DNA of 44,474 bases. Source: Streptomyces iconiensis (lineage in GTDB: Bacteria; Actinomycetota; Actinomycetes; Streptomycetales; Streptomycetaceae). Shown here one piece after another: positions 30,984 through 39,140 of the stretch; position 1 is the first letter of the stretch; every line of letters starts with the position of its first letter. Made by a program: the position numbers and the translations under genes. The stretch spans positions 1 through 44,474 of the forward strand of contig NZ_JANCPR020000066.1 in the NCBI RefSeq assembly GCF_028657195.3. Reading direction: 5' to 3'. Under the pieces are notes generated by a model. The model made no database searches, was not told the origin of the DNA, and worked only from the letters and a program-made list of their open reading frames with translations.

Positions 30984-32726
30984 GTGGACGCGCAAGGCCG
31001 TGGGCAAGCGGGAGATATCGATCCCGCGGATCAGTGGGTGTTCAACCCGAACACCGGCAGCTACGAGCTGCGACTGAACGCCGCCGACGACTCCCCGAGT
31101 CAGTACGGCACCCAGCGACCCTCCGCGCCCCGCCAGAGACGATCCTCGGCCCGGCACGAGAGCCCCTCCCCCGCCGAGCCGGCCACGGACGACGACGGGC
31201 AGGGGCCGGGTGGCGAACCCCGGCTGCCCTCGCAGCGCCGGGCGCGCGGGAACACCAAGTCCGGGCACGCGGAGGGCAAAGGCGGCGGACACGGCCGCAG
31301 AAAAGCCAAGTCGCGGATGTCCGGCAAGAAGAAGGCTCTGTGCTGGAGCTGCGGCGGACTGGGACTGCTGCTGATCGCGGGATGCGTGGGCGGCTACGCC
31401 TACTACCAGCGCCTCAACGGCAACATCAACAAGGTCGATGTCGGCATGAACAACGACGCCGTCAGCGACGGGCCCGTGAACATCCTCGTGATCGGCACCG
31501 ACGCACGCGAGGGCAAGGGCAACACCGGCTACGGCGACAACGGCAGCGTGGGGCACGCGGATACGACGTTCCTCTTCCATGTCTCCAAGGACCGCTCCAA
31601 CGCCACCGCGCTCTCCATCCCGCGCGACATGATCACCAGCATCCCCAACTGCCCCACCAAGCAGAAGGACGGCTCCACCAAGAGCATCCCCGGCCAGGCA
31701 CAGGCACGGTTCAACACCAGCCTGGGGCAGTCGGAACGGGACCCGGGGTGCACCTGGCGCACGGTCGAGAAGCTGACCGGAGTGAAGATCAACCACTTCA
31801 TGATGGCCGACTTCAACGCCGTCAAGGAGCTGTCAACGGCGGTCGGCGGCGTCGAGGTCTGCGCCGGCAAGGACATAAACGACCCCAAGTCCCATCTGAA
31901 GCTCAAGGCGGGCAAGCACGTCGTGCAGGGCGAGCAGGCCCTCGCGTTCGTTCGTACCCGGCACTCGGTCGGCTTCGGCAGCGACCTGAGCAGGATCGGG
32001 CTGCAACAGCAGTTCCTCAGCGCGATGATCCGCAAGATGAAGTCGGGTGACACGCTCACCAACCCGTCCAAGCTGTTCGACCTGAGCGATGTGGCGACCA
32101 AGGCGCTGACGGTCGACACCGGCATCGGCAGCGTCAAGAAGCTGATGTCCCTGGCCAACGACCTCAAGCGGGTCAACACCAAGAACATCACCTTCACCAC
32201 CGTGCCCGTCCTCGACAACCCGGACGACCCGGCGACCGTCGTACTCGACAAGGCCAAGGCGGAGCCGCTGTTCAAGATGGTCAGGGACGACAAGTCGATG
32301 ACCCAGGTGAAGAAGAACCAGAAGCGCAAGGCCGCTTCCCAGGCCAAGAAGGCACCGGCGTCCGAGGTCGAGGTGCAGGTGTGGAACGGCGGCGGCCCCG
32401 CGGGCGCGGCCCGCGAGACCGCGGGCTGGCTGCTCGGCGAGGGCGCGGGCAAGGCGTCCGTCGGCGACAACGCGCCCCAGGTGAAGAAGACCAAGCTGGA
32501 GTACGCGCCCGACCAGGAAGGACAGGCGGCCCGCGTCGCCGACATGATGGGTCTGCCCGCCTCGGCGCTCAAGAGGGTCGCGGAGAGCCCCGCTTCGGAC
32601 GGCGGCATGAAGCTGACCCTCGGCCGGGACTACTCCGGCGCCGGAGAGCCCATCACCTCACCCGACAAGGCTCCGGCAGGCGTCAAGAAGGTCAACGCGG
32701 ACGACAAAAACATGTGTGCGAAGTGA
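30984..32726 (+). CDS. LCP family ligase 2 with LytR_C domain
   Basis: A protein of 580 aa. A hydrophilic N-terminal region of about 110 residues (starting VDAQGRGQAGDIDPADQWVF) precedes a single helix (ALCWSCGGLGLLLIAGCVGG). The LCP domain follows (about 145-400) with NILVIGTDAREG, NATALSIPRDMITSIP, GGVEVCAGK, ALAFVRTRHSVG and SRIGLQQQFLSAM. In the last motif the family's second Arg is Leu. The LytR_C domain (about 455-555) starts SEVEVQVWNGGGPAGAARET. It ends DDKNMCAK, with a terminal Cys. GTG at 30984 has GGAG upstream at long spacing. It lies 125 bp after LCP 1 and 70 bp before LCP 3 in the same direction. Confidence 0.9.
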   Translation: MDAQGRGQAGDIDPADQWVFNPNTGSYELRLNAADDSPSQYGTQRPSAPRQRRSSARHESPSPAEPATDDDGQGPGGEPRLPSQRRARGNTKSGHAEGKGGGHGRRKAKSRMSGKKKALCWSCGGLGLLLIAGCVGGYAYYQRLNGNINKVDVGMNNDAVSDGPVNILVIGTDAREGKGNTGYGDNGSVGHADTTFLFHVSKDRSNATALSIPRDMITSIPNCPTKQKDGSTKSIPGQAQARFNTSLGQSERDPGCTWRTVEKLTGVKINHFMMADFNAVKELSTAVGGVEVCAGKDINDPKSHLKLKAGKHVVQGEQALAFVRTRHSVGFGSDLSRIGLQQQFLSAMIRKMKSGDTLTNPSKLFDLSDVATKALTVDTGIGSVKKLMSLANDLKRVNTKNITFTTVPVLDNPDDPATVVLDKAKAEPLFKMVRDDKSMTQVKKNQKRKAASQAKKAPASEVEVQVWNGGGPAGAARETAGWLLGEGAGKASVGDNAPQVKKTKLEYAPDQEGQAARVADMMGLPASALKRVAESPASDGGMKLTLGRDYSGAGEPITSPDKAPAGVKKVNADDKNMCAK

Positions 32727-32796
32727 TAACTACCCCTCCGGCACGTCCCGCCAGACCCCCGGGGGAAGCACAACCTGATCACGACGGGGAGGTCCC

Positions 32797-34551
32797 GTGC
32801 GGCAGCACAGCATCCGCGGCAGGGGGGCGCGCAAGAGCGCGCCCACGGCCGCAGACCGGGGATGGGACGAGAGCCTCTACGCGGAGGACCCGCCCACGCG
32901 TCGCACGGACGCCGAGACGCCAGGACCTGGCGGACCAGAAGGCCAGGCCGGCCGCCGCCGGCACGCGCATGCAGCGGGTGACAACGGCGGCCACGACGAC
33001 AGGTATGACAGCACGGTGGATGACAGCACGGTGGACGACGGACGCCGCCCGAAACGCAAAAGACGCGTGCTCCGCTGGTTCGTCATCGTCCTGGCGCTGC
33101 TGATACTCGCCGCCGCTGGTGGGGGCTACCTCTACTACCGGCATCTGAACAACAACCTCGACAAGGACCCGCTGAACCTCGGGGACAGCAAGCTCGACAG
33201 GACCGACCCCAACGCGGCGGGCCAGACGCCCCTCAACATCCTGCTGCTGGGCTCCGATTCGCGCGCGTCCAAGGCCAACATCAAGCTGGGCGGCTCCCGC
33301 GCCGACCGCGACAGGCCGCCGCTCGCCGATGTGCAGATGCTGCTCCATGTCTCGGCCGACCGCAGCAACATGTCGGTCGTCTCCGTACCCCGTGACACCA
33401 AGGCGACGATCCCCAAGTGCACGGACGGCGAGGACGGCAAGGTCTACCCCAAGACCACCGACCGCATCAACACCAGCCTCCAGCACGGCGGTCCTGGCTG
33501 CACGGTCGCCACCTGGGAGGAGATGACAGGCATCCCGGTCGACCACTTCATGATGATCGACTTCGAGGGCGTGGTCTCCATGGCCGACGCCGTCGGCGGC
33601 GTCCCGGTCTGTGTGAACAACAACGTTCACGACCCCAAGTCGCAACTGAAGCTCAAGAAGGGCGACTCCGTCGTCAAGGGCGAGCAGGCCCTCCAGTGGC
33701 TGCGTACCCGGCATGGCTTCGGCGACGGCACCGACATAGGCCGCGCCAAGGCGCAGCACATGTACATGAACGCGATGGTCCGCCAGCTCAAGTCCGGTAC
33801 GAAGCTCACCGATCCGGGCAAGCTGCGCGACCTGGCCGAGGCGGCGACCAAGGCGCTCACGGTCGACGAGCACATCGGCTCGGTCAAGAAGCTCTACGAC
33901 CTGGGCAACGACCTCAAGCGCGTCCCCACCAAGCGCATCACCATGGCCACCATGCCGTGGGAGTACGGGCCCAACGGCTATGTGCTGCCCAAGCAGGACG
34001 ACGCCGACAAGATCTTCTCGCTCGTACGCAACGATGTCGCGCTCGACGGCAAGGACAAGAAGAAGGCCGAGGCGAGCAAGAAGGCCCAGCCCACGGCACC
34101 TTCACAGCCCAAGGCCACTCTCCCCGTACGCGTCATGAACGGCACCGGCACCTCGCTCCAGCGCCCCGTCACGGGACGCGCGAGCGTCATCGCGGGCACC
34201 CTGACGCGCAAGGGCTTCAGCCGGGCTGTGTCCGACCAGACGCCCAAGTCGCAGGCGGACACGACCATCAGCTACCCGCGCGAGAGCGAGCGCGGGGACG
34301 CGCTGGCCGTCGCCAGAACGCTGGGCATCCCCGAGCGGCTGGTCAAGCACTCCTCGGCCGCGCAGGAGGTCACGCTGGTGGTCGGCGCCGACTGGCGTGA
34401 GGGCGCCGCCTACCCGAAGGGCGAGAAGGGCGGCGGCGCCAAGGGCTCGCAGGACGACCCCGACGACCACAAGGCACCGGACAGCGCGGACGCGCTGAAC
34501 GGGAACGACAAGAAGGCGTGTATGGAGGTCAACCCGAACTACGTGTGGTGA
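32797..34551 (+). CDS. LCP family ligase 3 with LytR_C domain
   Basis: A protein of 584 aa. The first 88 residues are hydrophilic and contain a small duplication (STVDDSTVDD); the helix is WFVIVLALLILAAAGGGYLY. LCP motifs (about 140-385): NILLLGSDSRAS, MSVVSVPRDTKATIP, GGVPVCVNN, ALQWLRTRHGFG and DIGRAKAQHMYMNAMV. The usual RxxRQQ is altered to RAKAQH, so phosphate binding may differ. The LytR_C domain (about 440-540) begins LPVRVMNGTGTSLQRPVTGR. It ends NDKKACMEVNPNYVW. The GTG start has GGGGAGG six bases upstream. The 3' end overlaps the convergent glycosyltransferase by 23 bp. Confidence 0.9.
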   Translation: MRQHSIRGRGARKSAPTAADRGWDESLYAEDPPTRRTDAETPGPGGPEGQAGRRRHAHAAGDNGGHDDRYDSTVDDSTVDDGRRPKRKRRVLRWFVIVLALLILAAAGGGYLYYRHLNNNLDKDPLNLGDSKLDRTDPNAAGQTPLNILLLGSDSRASKANIKLGGSRADRDRPPLADVQMLLHVSADRSNMSVVSVPRDTKATIPKCTDGEDGKVYPKTTDRINTSLQHGGPGCTVATWEEMTGIPVDHFMMIDFEGVVSMADAVGGVPVCVNNNVHDPKSQLKLKKGDSVVKGEQALQWLRTRHGFGDGTDIGRAKAQHMYMNAMVRQLKSGTKLTDPGKLRDLAEAATKALTVDEHIGSVKKLYDLGNDLKRVPTKRITMATMPWEYGPNGYVLPKQDDADKIFSLVRNDVALDGKDKKKAEASKKAQPTAPSQPKATLPVRVMNGTGTSLQRPVTGRASVIAGTLTRKGFSRAVSDQTPKSQADTTISYPRESERGDALAVARTLGIPERLVKHSSAAQEVTLVVGADWREGAAYPKGEKGGGAKGSQDDPDDHKAPDSADALNGNDKKACMEVNPNYVW

Positions 34552-35623
34552 GGACGGGTGCGCGACGGCTCGCGATCACCTTCCTGGCCAGCTTCTTGGG
34601 GCTGGTCAGGAAGCCCCACCCCCACGACATGTGCATGGTGGCGAGCGCGACAGGGATCTGTGCGCGCGCCGAGAGCCCCAGGCCCTTGCCCGCCGGCAGC
34701 GAGCCCGCCACGATGGCCGCCAGATAGCCGCCCGGCACGACCAGGGCCCACGGGGTGACCGCGACACCCACCACGACACCGGCGGCGATGGCGCACACGG
34801 CCACCGGCGGCGCGAGGTAGCGCAGGTTGATGGAGCCCGCGTGGTAACGCGCGACCACATGGCGCCAACGGCCGTAGTTCCGGTACTGCTTGGCCAGTTC
34901 GCGCACGCTCGGCCGGGGACGGTAGGAGACCCGCAGCTCGGGCGAGAACCAGATGAGCCCGCCCGCCTCGCGGATGCGGAAGTTCAGCTCCCAGTCCTGG
35001 GCGCGGATGAACTCCTCGTTGTAGCCGCCCTGTTGCTCCAGCACCTCGCGCCGGAAGACACCCAGGTACACGGTCTCGGCCTCGCCCGCCTCGCCTCCCG
35101 TGTGGAACGCGGCGTTGCCCACACCGATCTTCGACGTCATGGCGGCTGCGACCGCGTGCTCCCAGGCGTTCTCGCCCTCGGCGTGCATGGTGCCGCCGAC
35201 GTTCGCGGCGCCGGTCTCCTCCAGGAGCCGTACGGCCGTGGCGATGTAGTTGGGCGAGAGCATGCCGTGGCCGTCGACGCGGACCACGACGGGGTGCCGG
35301 GACGCCTTGATCGCGGCGTTCAGCCCCGCCGGCGTGCGGCCGGTCGGATTGGGCACCGTCTGCACGCGCCCCCAGGAACGGTTCGCGTTCTCGGCCACGA
35401 GTTCGGCCGCGATCTCGTCCGTACGGTCCGCCGAGGGGCCGAGCGCGATCACCACCTCCATCTCGCCCGCGTACTCCTGCTCCAGGATGTGCTGGACCGA
35501 GGTGCGCAGATGCCGTTCCTCGTTGAGGACCGGCATGATCACGGAGACGGCGGGGAGCGCGTCGGGGGCGGTATTTCCGGAGGCCCCGGAGGGCTTCGAG
35601 GAGCTTTGAGTCACGCGATTCAC
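34529..35623 (-). CDS. Glycosyltransferase family 2 with C-terminal membrane segments
   Basis: A protein of 364 aa. The GT2 domain shows PAVSVIMPVLNEERHLRTSV at the start, ALGPSADRTDEIAAELVAEN, GRTPAGLNAAIKAS, the DxD-like VVRVDGHGMLSPNY and the acceptor site EEFIRAQDWELNFRIREAGG. It ends in two or more hydrophobic segments (APPVAVCAIAAGVVVGVAVT and WALVVPGGYLAAIVAGSLPA), so the active site is likely held at the inner membrane face. It should use a nucleotide sugar to extend a lipid-linked glycan that neighbouring LCP enzymes could attach to the wall: inference. The GTG start at 35623 is the first in frame with the conserved N-terminus. It is divergent from LCP 4 and converges with LCP 3. Confidence 0.88.
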   Translation of the reverse strand: MNRVTQSSSKPSGASGNTAPDALPAVSVIMPVLNEERHLRTSVQHILEQEYAGEMEVVIALGPSADRTDEIAAELVAENANRSWGRVQTVPNPTGRTPAGLNAAIKASRHPVVVRVDGHGMLSPNYIATAVRLLEETGAANVGGTMHAEGENAWEHAVAAAMTSKIGVGNAAFHTGGEAGEAETVYLGVFRREVLEQQGGYNEEFIRAQDWELNFRIREAGGLIWFSPELRVSYRPRPSVRELAKQYRNYGRWRHVVARYHAGSINLRYLAPPVAVCAIAAGVVVGVAVTPWALVVPGGYLAAIVAGSLPAGKGLGLSARAQIPVALATMHMSWGWGFLTSPKKLARKVIASRRAPVLTTRSSG

Positions 35624-35816
35624 GGCCTCACGGTACCGCGAACGGGGGAACCTCCCGCACCGCCCGCACCCCGCCCGGGTGCCCGGCGGCGGCCGGGGCG
35701 GCGTGTGTCCGCGATGCGCAGATCGTACTGGCCTACGGTGCGGAGACCGTAAGTCAGCGGGGCGTCACCGGGAGTACTGTCCGGCGGGTCCCGCCCGCGA
35801 AGAAGGTGATCTCCCT

Positions 35817-37496
35817 TTGCCCGACCGCGCACAGTCCCCCCGTCCCCCCACAGCCTGGCCCCGGCCCTCCACCCCCGGCACCCGCACCGCACGGCCCCGT
35901 CCCCCGGCCGGCGGCAGACCGGGAAACGGCGGTACGGGCCCCGGCGGCAGGGGCAACGGCGGCCGGGGTGGCGGGGGCGCCGGGTACGGCGGTGCGGGAT
36001 ATGGCAGCGGTGCGGGATACGGCGGCAACAGCGGCAACGGGCCCGGGGGCACGGGGCCGGGCGGTACGGGACCCGGCGGTACGGGCCGCGGTGGTCCCGC
36101 GCGTAAGGGGCGCCGCCCGCGCTGGGGGGTACGGATCGCCACCGGGCTGTCCGTGCTGCTGCTGACAGCGGCCGGCATCGGGCACGCCATGGTCACGGGC
36201 CTGAACGCGGACGTACGCAGGGTCGACCCCTTCCATGGCCTCACCGACAGGCCCGAGGGCAGCAACGGCTCCAACATCCTCGTCGTCGGCACCGACAGAC
36301 GCGACACGATCTCCGCCTCGCAGAAGGAGAAGTACCACCTCGGTGGCACCGCCTGCGACTGCACGGACACCCTGCTGCTCGTCCACCTGTCGGCCGACCG
36401 CGGCCGGGCCAGCGTCGTGAGCCTGCCGCGCGACTCCTACACCCGCCTCCCCGCGCACAGGGACAGGTCCACGGGCAAACGGCTCCCGGCACAGGGCGGA
36501 AAGCTCAACTCCGCCTATACGACAGGCGGGCCCTCGCTCACCGTCCGTGCGGTCGAGGGCATGACCAATGTGCACATCGACCACTACCTGGAGGTCGACT
36601 TCACCAGCTTCATGAGCACGGTCGACGTCCTCGGCGGGGTTCCGGTCTGCACCACGAAACCCCTCAAGGACAGCCATTCCGGTCTCGATCTCCCGAAGGG
36701 GACCACGCGGCTCAACGGCGGCCAGGCCCTCCAGTACGTACGCGCCCGGCACCTCGACGGCGGCTCCGACCTGGACCGGATGAAGCGCCAACAGCGCTTC
36801 CTCGCCTCGGTGATCTCGCGCGCGACGGACAGCGGCGTGCTGATGAACCCCGTCCGCTTCAACAGGGTCGCCGGCACCCTGCTCGAATCGGTCCGCGCCG
36901 ACCGGGGGTTCGGCAGCGACCAGATGCTGGCGCTCGGCCAGGCGATGCGCGGATTCAGCCCCGCGTCCTCGGAGTTCGCCTCCGTACCGCTCGCCGACCA
37001 CGACCACCCGGTGCCGGGGCTCGGCTCGACCGTCAAGTGGGACAGGAAGAAGGCCGACCAGCTGTTCACGGCCGTCAGGGAGGACCGCCCGCTCGCCGTA
37101 CGCAAGCCGCGCCCCGGCGTCACGGCGCGCGTCGAGGTCCCTCCGCGTGACATCCGCGTCGAGGTGGAGAACGCCACGGGCGAGCGCGGCCTCGGCCGCC
37201 GTATCGACCGCGAACTCCGCGACACGGGCTTCGCGACCACCCGCACCCCGGGCAACGCGCCTTCCGGCTCCTCCGAGGGCACCACCATCACCTACGACCC
37301 GGGCTGGGACCGCTCGGCCCGCGCCCTGGCGACCGCACTGCCGGGGGCGACCCTCACCAAGTCCGAGGGCCACGGCCCCCGCATGAAGGTCACCGTCGCC
37401 GACACCTCCCAGCGCGTACGCCCCGTACGCGCCACGTCCCTGGCCAACACCCAGGAGGGCGCCCCGATCCGGGGCGACAAGGTCGGCTGCGGCTGA
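35817..37496 (+). CDS. LCP family ligase 4 with Gly-rich N-terminus and LytR_C domain
   Basis: A protein of 559 aa translated from a TTG at 35817, chosen because GAAGGTGAT lies 8 bases before it and no ATG or GTG with a ribosome site fits. The N-terminal 100 residues are Pro- then Gly-rich (GTGPGGTGPGGTGRGG), followed by the helix GVRIATGLSVLLLTAAGIGH. LCP motifs (about 155-380): NILVVGTDRRD, ASVVSLPRDSYTRLP, GGVPVCTTK, ALQYVRARHLDG and LDRMKRQQRFLASV, all complete. LytR_C follows (about 445-535, from DIRVEVENATGERGLGRRID). It ends RGDKVGCG. A paired CDC motif (GTACDCTD) is unusual. Transcribed alone, with a long terminator after it. Confidence 0.9.
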   Translation: MPDRAQSPRPPTAWPRPSTPGTRTARPRPPAGGRPGNGGTGPGGRGNGGRGGGGAGYGGAGYGSGAGYGGNSGNGPGGTGPGGTGPGGTGRGGPARKGRRPRWGVRIATGLSVLLLTAAGIGHAMVTGLNADVRRVDPFHGLTDRPEGSNGSNILVVGTDRRDTISASQKEKYHLGGTACDCTDTLLLVHLSADRGRASVVSLPRDSYTRLPAHRDRSTGKRLPAQGGKLNSAYTTGGPSLTVRAVEGMTNVHIDHYLEVDFTSFMSTVDVLGGVPVCTTKPLKDSHSGLDLPKGTTRLNGGQALQYVRARHLDGGSDLDRMKRQQRFLASVISRATDSGVLMNPVRFNRVAGTLLESVRADRGFGSDQMLALGQAMRGFSPASSEFASVPLADHDHPVPGLGSTVKWDRKKADQLFTAVREDRPLAVRKPRPGVTARVEVPPRDIRVEVENATGERGLGRRIDRELRDTGFATTRTPGNAPSGSSEGTTITYDPGWDRSARALATALPGATLTKSEGHGPRMKVTVADTSQRVRPVRATSLANTQEGAPIRGDKVGCG

Positions 37497-37501
37497 CGCT
37501 C

Positions 37502-37556
37502 CCGCTCAGCAGGTGGGCCCGGCCGCCAGTGGCGGCCGGGCCCGGTCACTGAGCGG
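37502..37556. terminator. Long bidirectional terminator hairpin
   Basis: A 13-bp perfect stem (GGGCCCGGCCGCC at 37515-37527, GGCGGCCGGGCCC at 37531-37543) is flanked by a second matching pair (CCGCTCAG at 37502-37509 and CTGAGCGG at 37549-37556). It ends both LCP 4 and the convergent trefoil gene. Confidence 0.85.
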
Positions 37557-37570
37557 ACTCACGCCGTGGC

Positions 37571-38143
37571 TCACGCCTTGTGGATCTTCCAATCGGCCAC
37601 ATCGGAGCTGCGGTTGAAGTAGGCGTTGGTGCACAGGTCGAGCTTGGCGCCCTGGACGGGGCTGTGGTGATTGGTCTCCAGGAAGCCGCCGTTGTCGCCG
37701 TAGATGTTCCACAGGAGGACCACGTCGCCCACCCGGACGTTCTGGTCGGCGGGCGCGGACGTCCGGGCGAAGATCCGCCAGCGGCCGGTACCCGCTGCGC
37801 GGTCCTTGGCCTGGGAGGTGGACACGTCGTACTTCGCTCCGGCGCTCTTCTGCTCGGCCCTGGCGTGGTTGTTGGTGTCCAGGTATCCGCCGTCGCCGCC
37901 GTAGAGGTTGCGCAGGTGGACGAGGTCACCGCTCGTGACGGGCTGTCCTGCGGCCTTGCCCGTCGCGGAGAGGATCTCCCACGTGCCGGTGCCCTTGCCG
38001 CGGGTGGGAGTGTCGGCGGTCGCCACGTTGTACTTGGCACCGCTTTCGGTGCTGTGGCCGATGGTGTCGAGGTAGCCACCTTGCCAGCCGTTGTAGCCGT
38101 TCTGCAGATGGATCTGATCGCCGTACTTGAGTTCGTTCGCCAT
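37571..38143 (-). CDS. Three-repeat, probable beta-trefoil protein
   Basis: A protein of 190 aa built of three related repeats of about 60 residues (about 6-68, 69-135, 136-190). Each begins with a GDxVxLxNxYxxxGG(Y/F)L(D/E)T pattern: GDQIHLQNGYNGWQGGYLDT, GDLVHLRNLYGGDGGYLDTN and GDVVLLWNIYGDNGGFLETN, then a short strand (AKYNV, AKYDV, AKLDL) and a tryptophan strand (WEIL, WRIF, WKIH). Threefold repetition at this length points to a beta-trefoil such as lectins or other ligand-binding folds. No signal peptide or membrane helix is seen, so it is cytoplasmic unless exported by another route. The start is ATG at 38143. I do not recognise a named family. Its place among LCP genes hints at glycan binding, but that is inference. 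Confidence 0.75.
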   Translation of the reverse strand: MANELKYGDQIHLQNGYNGWQGGYLDTIGHSTESGAKYNVATADTPTRGKGTGTWEILSATGKAAGQPVTSGDLVHLRNLYGGDGGYLDTNNHARAEQKSAGAKYDVSTSQAKDRAAGTGRWRIFARTSAPADQNVRVGDVVLLWNIYGDNGGFLETNHHSPVQGAKLDLCTNAYFNRSSDVADWKIHKA

Positions 38144-38208
38144 GGGTCCCCCCTTGGTGGACGTACGGACCTGGGCCGGGCGATGTCACCGGTTCAAGGC
38201 TCGCGGGA

Positions 38209-38225
38209 CACCAGACATCCTGGTG
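38209..38225. promoter_or_regulatory. Palindrome CACCAG-N5-CTGGTG upstream of the trefoil gene
   Basis: A perfect 6-bp dyad with a 5-base spacer lies 66 bp upstream of the trefoil start, in a gap (38144-38359) with no gene. It could be an operator or a small RNA hairpin. No regulator is known for it. Confidence 0.35.
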
Positions 38226-38359
38226 ATTCCACCTGTATCCGCTAGACCCCGTGCAAACGTGGCTAAAACTCGTTCAGTTCATTTCCGGCCGCCGACCGAA
38301 CCTCTCGCGCGGCGCTCCCCCGGGCCCCGCGTCAGCGCTCGCCGCCCCGGCGCCGCCCC

Positions 38360-38899
38360 TCACCCGTCGGTGCGGCCTTCGCGCAGGTCGCGGATGGCTC
38401 GGCGGCGGGCGAGGCGGTGTGTGCGGCGGATCTGGGCCTCCTGGAAACGGCGTTTGTCCTGGTCCGTCTCCGGGATCACCGGTGGGACGGAGCGCGGCTT
38501 TCCGCTCTCGTCGACCGCGGCGAACACGAGGTAGGCGGAGCCGACCTGTGTCGCGGGGGTCGACTCGTTCCAGCGTTCGGCCATGACGCGCACGCCGATC
38601 TCCAGGGATGTCCGTCCCGTCCAGTTGCACTGCGCGTGCACATGGACCAGGTCGCCCACGCGGACCGGGGAGAGGAACGCCATTTCGTCCATGGACGCCG
38701 TCACGGCGGGCCCGCCCGAGTGCCGCCCCGCGACCGCGCCTGCCGCGTCGTCGGCCAGCTTCATGACCACGCCCCCGTGCACCGTCCCGTACAGGTTGGT
38801 GTCACCCGCCGTCATGATGTGCGACAGCGTCGTACGTGACGCCGATGTCGGCTTTCCGGGGAGGTCGTCCCCCGCCGATATAGGGCCCTGATCAGTCAT
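38360..38899 (-). CDS. Acyl-CoA thioesterase, hotdog fold
   Basis: A protein of 179 aa of the hotdog acyl-CoA thioesterase family (YciA/BFIT-like). The signature TLSHIMTAGDTNLYGTVHGG, with the catalytic Asp and the NxxGxxHGG turn, is followed by VVMKLADDAAGAVAGRHSGG and AFLSPVRVGDLVHVHAQCNW. The C-terminal 40 residues are basic. It should hydrolyse acyl-CoA to free acid and CoA in the cytoplasm; chain length cannot be read from the sequence. The ATG at 38899 gives the usual short N-terminus. It stands alone on the minus strand, divergent from LCP 5, with a palindrome in the region between. No clear link with the envelope genes; with the acyl-CoA dehydrogenase further right, it is the only other fatty acid gene. 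Confidence 0.88.
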   Translation of the reverse strand: MTDQGPISAGDDLPGKPTSASRTTLSHIMTAGDTNLYGTVHGGVVMKLADDAAGAVAGRHSGGPAVTASMDEMAFLSPVRVGDLVHVHAQCNWTGRTSLEIGVRVMAERWNESTPATQVGSAYLVFAAVDESGKPRSVPPVIPETDQDKRRFQEAQIRRTHRLARRRAIRDLREGRTDG

Positions 38900-38943
38900 G
38901 TCACCACCATAAGCGGGCGGCCCCGACCTCGTGATCCGGCGAG

Positions 38944-38962
38944 GTCACCGGCCCGCGGTGAC
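38944..38962. promoter_or_regulatory. Palindrome GTCACCG-N5-CGGTGAC between thioesterase and LCP 5
   Basis: A perfect 7-bp dyad with 5-base spacer. It lies 45 bp upstream of the thioesterase start and 179 bp before LCP 5, so it could serve either promoter. GTCAC/GTGAC arms recall BldD-type half sites, but spacing is not the classical one. Confidence 0.35.
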
Positions 38963-39140
38963 GCCGGCCTGCCCGGAAGCTCGCCTTCTGCCTGAAGGGC
39001 CTGGTCGGTCACGCCCGCCACCTTATGCGGGGAGATGACGGCGCTCCGACCTGAGTATTTGCATCAGAACTGCTACAGCCTGCACCCGAAGCGGTACCCG
39101 CCCTGTGTTCGCGCCCCCCTGGACAGGCACACTTCCGTGC

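Noticed and set aside
35679..35816. An upstream extension of LCP 4 to 35679
   Set aside because: The extension has no ribosome site and is Cys/Arg-rich non-conserved sequence; the TTG at 35817 with GAAGGTGAT is better.
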